From Desulfuromonadales bacterium (GTDB lineage Bacteria > Desulfobacterota > Desulfuromonadia > Desulfuromonadales > JACZKF01): DNA of 21,268 bases. A model generated the notes under the pieces. It was given only the letters and a program-made list of their open reading frames with translations. It did no database searches and was not told where the DNA came from. Positions 9,241 through 15,713 of this stretch are shown in pieces; position 1 is the first letter of the stretch, and each line of letters opens with the position of its first letter. The translations under genes and the position numbers were made by a program. Location: NCBI GenBank assembly GCA_014860175.1, contig JACZKF010000124.1, positions 1 to 21,268 on the forward strand, read 5' to 3'.

Positions 9241-10785
9241 ATGCGCCTTGAAGTTGCCGAGATCCGCATGTTTCAGGATGCCTTGGTGCCGCACCATTGC
9301 CGCCTGGCGGGGTGGGCTGCGCTCGTGGCGGCCCTTGCGGTTAAAGCGCCGGTGCGGAATCTCTCCTGCGTTGCCGACCGGCATGTTCGCGGCAGCCAGA
9401 AGATGGAAGGGGATTGGCGCGTTTTCGATAAACGGTATTGGCCGGGCGACACCTTCGCCGACCATCTCACGTTTGCGCTGCGGCACGAGCCGATCGACCT
9501 TCTGGTGTTGACGCGCATCCTGAAGTCGCTCCCCCCCCCGGTCGTTGCCGATTATATCCGGAGCGCCCCGACCGGTAAGCCGAACCGCCGGGTCTGGTTT
9601 CTCTTTGAATACCTCACGGGTCAGATGCTCGATCTTCCGGACGCCGAGCCTCTGACCGCAATCGATCTCCTCGACCCGGCAGAGTACTTCACCGGCAAGC
9701 CGCAGCTTTCAAAGCGCCACCGCGTACGCAACAATCTGCTCGGAGTAGCCGGCTTCTGCCCCCTTCTTCGCCGGACCGAACGATTGAAGGAATTCACGAC
9801 CGCCAAGCTCGATGAACAGGCCAGACGAACGATCGGCCGGACGGGTGGTCATCTGGTGGCACGCGCGGCCAGCTTTCTTCTGTTAGCCGACAGCAGGGCG
9901 AGTTTCGAAATCGAAGGAGAGCGGGCGCCGCGGTCGCGCCTTGAACGCTGGGGACGCGCCATTATGCAGGCGGGCAGACATCCACTCACTTATGAGGAGA
10001 TCATGCGCCTGCAGGGCATTCTGATCGAAGATACACGTTTCGTTCGCGCCGGGCTCAGAACTGACGGTGTCTTTCTCGGCGAACGGGACCACACGGGGGA
10101 ACCGTTGCCGGAGTTCATCGGCGCGCGACCGGAGGATCTCCCGGATCTTACGCGCTCTCTGGTGGCGGCCAACGACCGGATGCGAACCGACGAAGTAGAG
10201 CCGGTGCTGCAGGCTGCTGTCACCTCGTTCGGATTCGTCTATATCCATCCGTTTCAGGACGGCAACGGCCGCGTGCACCGCTGTCTCCTTCATCACGTGC
10301 TGGCAGAACGTAGCTTCACCCCCCCGGGAATGGTTTTCCCTGTGTCATCGGTCATGCTGGATCGAATCGATGTCTACCGCCGTACTCTGCAAAGACATTC
10401 GGCATCGCTTATGCCTTTCATCGAATGGCGTTCGACCCCCGACCGGAATGTCGAGGTGCTGAGCGACACGGCGGACCTGTACCGCTATTTTGACTGCACG
10501 GAAGCTGCCGAATTTCTCTATGAGTGCGTACAACGAACAATCGAGCACGATCTGCCGCGAGAAATCGATTATCTGCAGCGGCACGACGAGGCGCTCCACC
10601 GGATCATGGCATTAGTCGAGATGCCGGACAGGTTGGCCGAAGACCTTCTGATGTTCATCTGGCAAAACAGCGGAAAACTCCCCCAGCGCCACCGCAAACG
10701 CGAGTTTGAGGCGCTGACGGATGAGGAGGTGGCGGGGATTGAGGGTGTTGTCCAGGAGGTGTTCGAAGGCTTCGCGGAATCCTGA
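9241..10785 (+). CDS. Fic-domain protein (predicted AMP-transferase), class II
   Basis: 514 residues from the ATG at 9241, preceded by AGGAG at 9227-9231; the ATG at 9223 has an SD too close. The Fic core carries HPFQDGNGRVHR at residues 336-347 (catalytic His336, Asp340, Asn342, Arg344), the motif for transferring AMP from ATP to a protein hydroxyl. The autoinhibitory helix motif (S/T)xxxE(G/N) is present as SFEIEG at 221-226, N-terminal to the core, which makes it class II. The N-terminal ~190 residues (GKPNRRVWFLFEYLTGQ) are an additional domain seen in a subset of Fic proteins. Targets are unknown. It has its own promoter region and lies next to the pRiA4b-like gene in an accessory-looking block. 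Confidence 0.9.
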   Translation: MRLEVAEIRMFQDALVPHHCRLAGWAALVAALAVKAPVRNLSCVADRHVRGSQKMEGDWRVFDKRYWPGDTFADHLTFALRHEPIDLLVLTRILKSLPPPVVADYIRSAPTGKPNRRVWFLFEYLTGQMLDLPDAEPLTAIDLLDPAEYFTGKPQLSKRHRVRNNLLGVAGFCPLLRRTERLKEFTTAKLDEQARRTIGRTGGHLVARAASFLLLADSRASFEIEGERAPRSRLERWGRAIMQAGRHPLTYEEIMRLQGILIEDTRFVRAGLRTDGVFLGERDHTGEPLPEFIGARPEDLPDLTRSLVAANDRMRTDEVEPVLQAAVTSFGFVYIHPFQDGNGRVHRCLLHHVLAERSFTPPGMVFPVSSVMLDRIDVYRRTLQRHSASLMPFIEWRSTPDRNVEVLSDTADLYRYFDCTEAAEFLYECVQRTIEHDLPREIDYLQRHDEALHRIMALVEMPDRLAEDLLMFIWQNSGKLPQRHRKREFEALTDEEVAGIEGVVQEVFEGFAES

Positions 10786-10815
10786 CTCGCAAACCATACT
10801 GGCCCAACTCCACCG

Positions 10816-10844
10816 TTGACGGCCTCTCCTGAACCTGCTAATTT
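10816..10844 (+). promoter_or_regulatory. Candidate sigma-70 promoter of the trpS leader transcript
   Basis: TTGACG at 10816-10821 (5/6 to the -35 consensus), then 17 bp, then TAATTT at 10839-10844, with TG at 10836-10837 forming an extended -10. The expected start falls at about 10850-10853, where the first purine is the A of the leader-peptide ATG (10853). This would yield a leaderless message, which agrees with the lack of any SD before that ATG. Confidence 0.5.
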
Positions 10845-10852
10845 ACTCCCCC

Positions 10853-10930
10853 ATGATCATACTCGCTGACAAGACATGCAAAGGCCTTTGGTGGTGGCGG
10901 ATCTCTTCCAACCGGTCCGCGCGCCCCTGA
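10853..10930 (+). CDS. Trp-rich leader peptide upstream of trpS
   Basis: A 25-residue reading frame, ATG 10853 to TGA 10928-10930, beginning MIILADKTCKGLWWWR, with three consecutive TGG codons at 10889-10897 (residues 13-15). Three adjacent Trp codons in a short frame directly ahead of the tryptophanyl-tRNA synthetase gene are very unlikely by chance. The peptide is presumably a sensor of charged tRNA-Trp and not a functional product. Its stop codon lies in the loop of the first possible RNA hairpin (10914-10924 with 10936-10947). No SD is visible upstream (the sequence before the ATG is pyrimidine-rich), so translation may be leaderless. Confidence 0.82.
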   Translation: MIILADKTCKGLWWWRISSNRSARP

Positions 10931-10987
10931 GCTTTGCGCTGCGGACCTCCGGTCCGCGGCCCGAACTGCACGACTCCGAAGCCGCGG
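10914..10987 (+). promoter_or_regulatory. Alternative-pairing segments of the trpS attenuator
   Basis: Segment 1 (GGTCCGC, 10914-10920, extended to 10924) pairs with segment 2 (GCGGACC, 10941-10947, extended to 10936): 7 bp, a bulged U, then 4 bp. Segment 2 can instead pair with segment 3, because GGTCCGC recurs at 10951-10957 (10 bp with a 3-nt loop, 10938-10947 with 10951-10960). Segment 3 (CCGCGGC, 10954-10960) can also pair with segment 4 (GCCGCGG, 10981-10987), the 5' arm of the terminator. So 1:2 permits 3:4 (antitermination), whereas 2:3 leaves 4 free to form the terminator. The pairings are read directly from the sequence; the regulatory outcome is inferred. Confidence 0.75.
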
Positions 10988-11005
10988 CCCAGCCCGCGGC
11001 TTTTT
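10979..11005 (+). terminator. Intrinsic terminator (attenuator) before trpS
   Basis: AAGCCGCGG (10979-10987) pairs with CCGCGGCTT (10994-11002) around a 6-nt loop; T's continue to 11005, then CATTTT. It stops transcription 38 nt before the trpS ATG and after the leader peptide, so it must be conditional for trpS to be expressed from the upstream promoter. Its 5' arm is the one that segment 3 can sequester. Confidence 0.85.
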
Positions 11006-11043
11006 CATTTTCCGAACCATTTCTGAACACGAGGTGAACCAAC

Positions 11044-12009
11044 ATGCGCGTCCTGTCCGGCATTCAGCCTTCCGGTTCCCTGCACCTGGGGAACTATTTC
11101 GGCATGATGAAGAAGATGATCGAGTATCAGCAGAACGAGGACCTGTTCTGCTTCATCGCCAACTACCACGCCATGACCAGCCTCAGCGACGGCAAGACCC
11201 TTGCCCGCGGCACCCTGGAGGCGGCGGCCAACTTTCTGGCGCTCGGGATGGATCCGGAGAAGAGTACCTTCTGGGTGCAGTCGGATCTGGTGGAGGTCCA
11301 GGAGCTTTCCTGGATTCTCTCCAACTTCACCCCGATGGGGCTGCTGGAGCGCTGCCACAGCTTCAAGGACAAGACGGCCCGGGGGATCGCCGCCAACCAC
11401 GGTCTGTTTGCCTACCCGGTGCTGATGACGGCCGATATTCTGCTGTTCAACTCCGATCGGGTGCCGGTCGGCAAAGACCAGAAGCAGCACGTGGAGGTGG
11501 CCCGCGATATCGCCATCAAGTTCAACAACGAGTATGGAGAGATCTTTACCGTTCCGGAGGCGGAGATCGATGACAACGTCGCCACCGTCCCTGGTCTGGA
11601 TGGACAGAAGATGAGCAAAAGCTACGGCAATACCATCGACCTGTTTGTTGAAGAGAACGTGCTGCGCAAGCAGGTGATGCGCATCGTTACCGACCCGACT
11701 CCGGTCGAGGAGCCGAAAGACCCCGACAAGTGCAACGTCTTTCAGATCTACCGGCTGTTTCTCGACAAGCTGCAGGAAGAGGCGCTGCGCCAGCGCTATC
11801 TGGCGGGCGGGCTCGGGTACGGGGAGGTCAAGCAGGAGCTGTTCGTCGCCGTGCGGGACTATTTCGCCCCTTACGCGGCCCGGCGCCGGGAACTCATGGC
11901 CGATCCCGAAGGGCTGCGCCGCACTCTCGCCTTCGGAGCCCAGAAGGCCCGCCAGGCCGGGGGCAGAGTTATGGCCAAGGTGCGCAAGAAGACGGGGCTG
12001 GCGTACTGA
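11044..12009 (+). CDS. trpS: Tryptophanyl-tRNA synthetase
   Basis: 321 residues, the usual length for bacterial TrpRS (class I). The HIGH-like signature is PSGSLHLGNY at residues 9-18 and the KMSKS loop is KMSKS at 189-193. TrpRS-typical blocks include SGIQPSG, SWILSNFTPMGLLERCHSFKDK and LMTADILLFNSDRVPVGKDQKQHVE. It charges tRNA-Trp with tryptophan in the cytoplasm. GAGGTG (11031-11036) precedes the ATG. The upstream leader peptide and terminator imply control by attenuation, so that shortage of charged tRNA-Trp raises synthetase production. The gene appears monocistronic. Confidence 0.97.
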   Translation: MRVLSGIQPSGSLHLGNYFGMMKKMIEYQQNEDLFCFIANYHAMTSLSDGKTLARGTLEAAANFLALGMDPEKSTFWVQSDLVEVQELSWILSNFTPMGLLERCHSFKDKTARGIAANHGLFAYPVLMTADILLFNSDRVPVGKDQKQHVEVARDIAIKFNNEYGEIFTVPEAEIDDNVATVPGLDGQKMSKSYGNTIDLFVEENVLRKQVMRIVTDPTPVEEPKDPDKCNVFQIYRLFLDKLQEEALRQRYLAGGLGYGEVKQELFVAVRDYFAPYAARRRELMADPEGLRRTLAFGAQKARQAGGRVMAKVRKKTGLAY

Positions 12010-12031
12010 TCGACCCAAATCGGTCAAAAGT

Positions 12032-12085
12032 CAAGGGTCCAAGGTACCAGATCGGCCCTGGGCCCACTCTGCCCCTTGAACCTTG
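12032..12085. repeat. Imperfect inverted repeat after trpS
   Basis: CAAGGGTCCAAGG (12032-12044) is an imperfect inverted match of CCTTGAACCTTG (12074-12085): two 4-5 bp blocks around a short internal loop. The loop holds GGCCC-T-GGGCC (12055-12065). There is no T-tract, so it is not a standard terminator; it may be a decayed repeat element. Confidence 0.35.
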
Positions 12086-12134
12086 CCCGGTTATCCATTA
12101 CCCTTGTTTCGAGTCGCGAACCGAGGAGAGGCGC

Positions 12135-12320
12135 ATGGACGTTTATCGCAGGTGGTTCTGTACCTGTTCCAGCACCCGGGTGGAACTGGCGTATGAAGCG
12201 ATCGCCGAGGGGGAGACAGACGAACCGGGTGAACCGACCTGCCCGCGGTGCGGCGCCACCCCCTCTTCCGACCCGCGGCGCACGGTCAGCTACGAGGATG
12301 TTCCCTTGTTCAAGGACTAG
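12135..12320 (+). CDS. Small putative zinc-binding protein
   Basis: 61 residues from the ATG at 12135, just after GAGGAGAGG. Four cysteines form two pairs, C9-x-C11 (FCTCSS) and C36-x-x-C39 (TCPRCG), as in a zinc ribbon. The rest is acidic (EAIAEGETDEPGE). The upstream reading frame is open back into trpS, but those codons are not conserved-looking and the SD supports this start. No family recognised. Its stop codon overlaps that of the convergent DUF4177 gene. Confidence 0.6.
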   Translation: MDVYRRWFCTCSSTRVELAYEAIAEGETDEPGEPTCPRCGATPSSDPRRTVSYEDVPLFKD

Positions 12321-12496
12321 TCCGGGCTCTTTTCCCGGGTGAACAGGACGAACGCCATCGCCGGCCGCCGGCTCGCCTCCCGGGTGACGAACTGGATACT
12401 CTCCAGCCGCCATCCCAGGGCGGTCCACTGGTTGAGAAGCTGCTCCAGCACCTCATCGGTCACGGTTGAGGTTTCCACCACCTTGTAGTCGATCAT
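12317..12496 (-). CDS. DUF4177-like small protein
   Basis: A 59-residue minus-strand gene: ATG complementary to 12494-12496, preceded by GAGG six bases away, and stop TAG complementary to 12317-12319. The protein reads MIDYKVVETSTVTDEV, then LNQWTALGWRLESIQFV and ends AMAFVLFTREKSPD. YKVVE, the G-W-x-L-E-S pattern and the terminal beta strand FVLFTR match the DUF4177 pattern. The function of that family is unknown. It is convergent with the zinc-ribbon gene and divergent from the 12550 gene. Confidence 0.72.
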   Translation of the reverse strand: MIDYKVVETSTVTDEVLEQLLNQWTALGWRLESIQFVTREASRRPAMAFVLFTREKSPD

Positions 12497-12549
12497 CCAG
12501 ATCCTCGTTGGCGGCCGGGCAACCCGGCGGGAAGGAAGGGTGAACAGGA

Positions 12550-12819
12550 ATGCCTATCTCCGGCAGTCCGAAAAAGCTGGCCTACGATATTGCCGGAGGG
12601 TTTTTCAGCCTCTCCCCCCCCACGCTTCGCCAGTATACGCTGGCCGATCTGAAGACGATCATGCTTAACCTGGCGGTCGTCGCCCGGGAACTGCGCCAGG
12701 AGCAGACACTGCAGGATGACGTGATGGCGGTCAAGGCGAAAAACATGAAACTCTCCCGTCTCACTCAGGCCGAAGTGGTTGTCCGCGCTTTTTGCAAAAA
12801 ACAGCGCCTCCCCCTCTGA
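12550..12819 (+). CDS. Small hypothetical protein
   Basis: 89 residues, beginning MPISGSPKKLAYDIAGGFFSLSPPTLRQY, then a helical region LADLKTIMLNLAVVARELRQEQ and a basic C terminus (RAFCKKQRLPL). The purine-rich GGAAGGGTGAACAGGA precedes the ATG. It is divergent from the DUF4177 gene with 53 bp between the starts. Cytoplasmic by appearance; I cannot name the family, though the composition and SD look like a genuine gene. Confidence 0.6.
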   Translation: MPISGSPKKLAYDIAGGFFSLSPPTLRQYTLADLKTIMLNLAVVARELRQEQTLQDDVMAVKAKNMKLSRLTQAEVVVRAFCKKQRLPL

Positions 12820-13020
12820 CCTCCCCAACACACCTCTTTTCTCACTTTCCCGTGCGGCTGCCACCTTCTGACTCGGGCGTGTCCCCCTTTGCCGCGCTAT
12901 TTAGGCTTGGCAGCAGGGGATTTCCTCGTTGACGAAGCCCTGTTATCAAATGGAGCAGCAATTACCCGATCCGATAAAACAGAGTTCTCACCCATCATCG
13001 GTTATTTTTTATCCCGCCGC

Positions 13021-13069
13021 AATTTCGATGAAATTTCGTGCATATGGAGCGTTTCGATCGACGAAACGC
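13021..13069. promoter_or_regulatory. Pair of related dyads upstream of the DUF485/symporter promoter
   Basis: Dyad 1: AATTTC-N3-GAAATT at 13021-13035. Dyad 2: GCGTTTCG-N5-CGAAACGC at 13049-13069, perfect over 8 bp per arm. Both share TTTCGAT followed by GAAA. The centres (13028 and 13059) are 31 bp apart, close to three helical turns, and lie at about -98 and -67 from the predicted start. This looks like a two-site operator or activator array. The gap 12820-13368 otherwise has no convincing gene. Confidence 0.55.
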
Positions 13070-13091
13070 CTAGTTTACTGAAAGTTTTAGG

Positions 13092-13119
13092 TTGACAGTT
13101 ATTTAGAACATCGTATTAT
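13092..13119 (+). promoter_or_regulatory. Strong sigma-70 promoter for the DUF485/symporter operon
   Basis: TTGACA (13092-13097, perfect) and TATTAT (13114-13119, 5/6) with a 16-bp spacer, in an AT-rich stretch. Predicted start about 13126, giving a leader of about 243 nt before the DUF485 ATG. Confidence 0.75.
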
Positions 13120-13125
13120 GTTGCG

Positions 13126-13368
13126 GAAATTAAACCCCCAAGATAAGGCATAAATTACCACTTTCTGGGGATTCGGTCTAAACAAAAATAAACGCCGGAC
13201 CATTTCTGGGAGACGCCGGCCCTTCCCTCGGGGCTCGGCGGACTCTGCCGGAGGGAGGTGACAAGGGACTGCAAGCTGCTGCTGGACTTTGCAGACATGT
13301 GTCTTTGCAATTTTTGATTGCGATATCGGGCATTTTCGGAGAGAAGAGAGAAGAAAGGAGTAACACCA
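13126..13368 (+). ncRNA. Structured 5' leader of the DUF485/symporter operon
   Basis: The leader contains an 8-bp stem 13222-13229 with 13251-13258, enclosing a 4-bp stem (CGGC 13236-13239 with GCCG 13247-13250). Next, CTGCAAG (13269-13275) can pair with CTTTGCAG (13287-13294) or alternatively with the repeated CTTTGCA (13303-13309), which is followed by a run of five T; GCAAT (13307-13311) can also pair with ATTGC (13317-13321). Direct repeats ACGCCGG (13192, 13213) and TTTCTGGG (13162, 13203) precede these. I could not match it to a known riboswitch consensus. Confidence 0.4.
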
Positions 13369-13635
13369 ATGGGACACGGACCCGCAGTAAAGCTGGGGAA
13401 AGATAATGCCTCCGCTTACAAGACCCGCATCGGCCTCTGGATGTTCGCCGTCTACACGCTGATCTATGCTGGATTCATTGCCATCAATACCATCAAGCCC
13501 TCGCTGTTGGAACTCACCTTCGGCGGTCTCAACCTGGCAGTCATCTACGGAATCGGCCTGATTGTGTTCGCCTTCGTTCTGGCTACCGTTTACAACCATC
13601 TCTGCACCGCGGCTGAAAAGCGGCTGAACAGTTAA
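13369..13635 (+). CDS. DUF485 membrane protein (YjcH-like)
   Basis: 88 residues from the ATG at 13369, preceded by AAAGGAG eight bases away; the longer frame from 13318 lacks an SD. After a short soluble N terminus it has two membrane segments (IGLWMFAVYTLIYAGFIAIN and LAVIYGIGLIVFAFVLATVY), the DUF485 layout, and ends ATVYNHLCTAAEKRLNS. In E. coli yjcH precedes actP; here the symporter follows 11 nt downstream in the same way. The role of DUF485 proteins is thought to be in assembly or function of the linked symporter, but this is not firmly established. Confidence 0.87.
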   Translation: MGHGPAVKLGKDNASAYKTRIGLWMFAVYTLIYAGFIAINTIKPSLLELTFGGLNLAVIYGIGLIVFAFVLATVYNHLCTAAEKRLNS

Positions 13636-13646
13636 GGGGGATAACC

Positions 13647-15596
13647 ATGATCTATGCCCAATCGCCATTGGCTATTGCCCTTTTCTGCGGCTTTGTTCTG
13701 GTGGTCCTCGGCCTCTCTTTCTATCTGGGACGGCGCACCACCTCTTCGGCCGGCTACTATGCCGCCGGCGGTAATGTGCACTGGTTCACCAATGGCATCG
13801 CCTTTGCCGGCGACTACCTGTCGGCCGCTTCCTTCCTCGGGATCTGCGGCATGATCGCCACTGCCGGCTTTGACGGCTGGATGTATGCCGTCGGTTACCT
13901 GGCCGGGTGGATGGTCGCCCTGTTCCTGGTGGCCGAACCGATGAAGCGCCTCGGCAAATTCACCTTTACCGACGCTCTCGATGCCAAGTTCAACTCCAAG
14001 GGGATCCAGTTGATGGCGGCCATCAGCACCCTGGTCGTCTCTGTCTTCTACCTGATTCCCCAGATGGTCGGCGCCGGCACCCTGGTCACGCCGCTGCTCG
14101 GGCTGCCGCACGCCGCCGGGGTGGTCATCGTCGGCGTTGTCGTTACCATCATCGTCGCCACCGCCGGCATGGCCTCCACCACCATGGTGCAGTTCCTCAA
14201 GGGGGGGCTGCTGCTGATCTTCTCCACCATCCTGGTAGTGGCGGTGCTGGTGCGGGGGCTGAGCACCACCCCCGACCAAGGCGGCACCAAAACCTATCAC
14301 GACTTCCAGACCTTGCAGGCGACGGTTGCCGCTGACGGCAGCCTCGAGCTGGCCGATGGTGCCTACACCGTGGCTGCCAATTGGCAGAGTTCGCCTCTGG
14401 CCGAGGCTGGCTTCGTCAAACTGACCTACAATGGGGAAGAGCGCATCTGGCACCTGAAGCAGGATGGCGAGGCGAGCTACCTGCTGGAAGAGACCCTCTA
14501 CGTGGCGCAGTTGCCGGACGGCACCAGAAGCTACAATGGCGGGTCGGCGGAAGAAGGGAAATTCTTCCCCGTGGGCCACATGAAGGAGATCAATCTCAAT
14601 GGTGAGACGGTACTGCAGACCGGCGCCCTCGGTCCGCTGGCCTTCCTCTCCACCATGCAAAAGAGCACTATCGTTCTCTGGGGGACGAAGATTGTCAAGG
14701 AGGGGGACACCCTGCTGACCATCTACTACCAGAAGCCGACCCCGGGCAGCATGGTGCTGCGCCCCGGCCTCAAGTTCAAGGTGGAAGGGGCCACCGCCGC
14801 CGAGAAGTTCAATTTCGTCTCGCTGATGCTGGCACTGTTCTGCGGCACCGCGGCCCTGCCGCACATCCTGATCCGCTACTACACTGTCCCGAGCCAGGCC
14901 GCCGCCCGTAAATCGACCCTGGTCGCCATCGCCGCCATCGGCTTTTTCTACATCCTGACCCTCTTCCTGGGGCTGGGGGCGATGACCAACGGTGTGGTCA
15001 ACATCATGGACAACAACATGTCGGCGCCGTTGCTGGCCCTCTCCTTCGGGGTCATCCTGTTTGCCGTCATTTCGTCGATTGCCTTCGCCACCGTCCTCGG
15101 GACGGTCAGCGGTTTGATCGTCGCCGCCTCCGGTGCCGTCGCCCACGACCTGATGGACAACTTCCTCGGCATGCGCATGTCGGATCACGGCAAGGTCCTG
15201 GCCGGCAAACTGGCCGCGGTCGTGGTCGGGGCCATCGCCATCTATCTGGGGATCGTCTTCGAGGGGATGAACGTCTCCTTCCTGGTCGGCTGGGCCTTTG
15301 CCCTGGCGGCGTCGGCCAACCTGCCGGCCATCCTGATGCTGCTGTTCTGGAAGAAGACCACCGCCCATGGGGTAACCGCCTCGATCCTGGTCGGTCTGAC
15401 GTCGGCCATGGGGCTGATCCTGATCTCCCCCGACATGTACGTACGCTACGGGCTGCTGCCGTCCCAGGCGCCTATCTCTTTCAACAGCCCGGCAGCCATC
15501 TCCATTCCCTTGAGCTTTATCGCCCTGGTGGTGGTTTCGCTGCTGACCAAGCGAGTCGAGGTCTCGGAAGACGCTGTTGAATCGGCCAGAGCCTGA
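13647..15596 (+). CDS. Solute:sodium symporter, acetate-permease type (ActP-like)
   Basis: 649 residues with about 13 membrane segments of the SSS family. Characteristic blocks: YYAAGGNVHWFTNGIAFAGDYLSAASFLGI, FYLIPQMVGAGTLV, FCGTAALPHILIRYYTVPS and SIAFATVLGTVSGLIVAASGAVAHDLMDNF. Together with the DUF485 partner this points to Na+-coupled uptake of acetate or another short-chain monocarboxylate across the inner membrane. It is about 100 residues longer than E. coli ActP because of a hydrophilic insert at about residues 207-386 between membrane segments. AAGGGGG precedes the ATG at 13647. Substrate assignment is inferred. Confidence 0.87.
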   Translation: MIYAQSPLAIALFCGFVLVVLGLSFYLGRRTTSSAGYYAAGGNVHWFTNGIAFAGDYLSAASFLGICGMIATAGFDGWMYAVGYLAGWMVALFLVAEPMKRLGKFTFTDALDAKFNSKGIQLMAAISTLVVSVFYLIPQMVGAGTLVTPLLGLPHAAGVVIVGVVVTIIVATAGMASTTMVQFLKGGLLLIFSTILVVAVLVRGLSTTPDQGGTKTYHDFQTLQATVAADGSLELADGAYTVAANWQSSPLAEAGFVKLTYNGEERIWHLKQDGEASYLLEETLYVAQLPDGTRSYNGGSAEEGKFFPVGHMKEINLNGETVLQTGALGPLAFLSTMQKSTIVLWGTKIVKEGDTLLTIYYQKPTPGSMVLRPGLKFKVEGATAAEKFNFVSLMLALFCGTAALPHILIRYYTVPSQAAARKSTLVAIAAIGFFYILTLFLGLGAMTNGVVNIMDNNMSAPLLALSFGVILFAVISSIAFATVLGTVSGLIVAASGAVAHDLMDNFLGMRMSDHGKVLAGKLAAVVVGAIAIYLGIVFEGMNVSFLVGWAFALAASANLPAILMLLFWKKTTAHGVTASILVGLTSAMGLILISPDMYVRYGLLPSQAPISFNSPAAISIPLSFIALVVVSLLTKRVEVSEDAVESARA

Positions 15597-15628
15597 TCGA
15601 TTGCAGCCGACTGGCTAATCTGCCATAC

Positions 15629-15659
15629 TGGGGCCGCCTCTGGGCGGCCCCACTTTTTT
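15629..15659 (+). terminator. Intrinsic terminator of the symporter operon
   Basis: GGGGCCGCC (15630-15638) pairs perfectly with GGCGGCCCC (15643-15651) around TCTG, plus a T-A closing pair; T's follow at 15654-15659. It is placed 33 nt after the symporter stop. Confidence 0.93.
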
Positions 15660-15713
15660 GTCCCCCGCGCACCGACGGTTTCTTGGCCTCTCCTCTTTTA
15701 CTGGACGATACGC

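Noticed and set aside
10876..11037. Frame starting MQRPLVVADLFQPV upstream of trpS
   Set aside because: It runs through all the attenuator stems and the terminator, has no SD and no Trp run; the overlapping frame with three Trp codons fits the regulatory context far better.
12901..12935. Sigma-54 promoter around TTGGCAG
   Set aside because: The GG of the -24 element is not followed by GC at the required distance.
12889..13095. 68-codon plus-strand frame
   Set aside because: No SD, low GC compared with real genes here, no recognisable domain; it covers the dyad pair and reaches the -35 box.
13126..13368. Cyclic-dinucleotide (GEMM) riboswitch before the DUF485 gene
   Set aside because: The conserved GEMM elements could not be found; only generic hairpins are visible.
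13632..15368. 578-codon minus-strand frame opposite the symporter
   Set aside because: Antisense shadow rich in G, D, H and Q; the plus strand is a clear SSS transporter.
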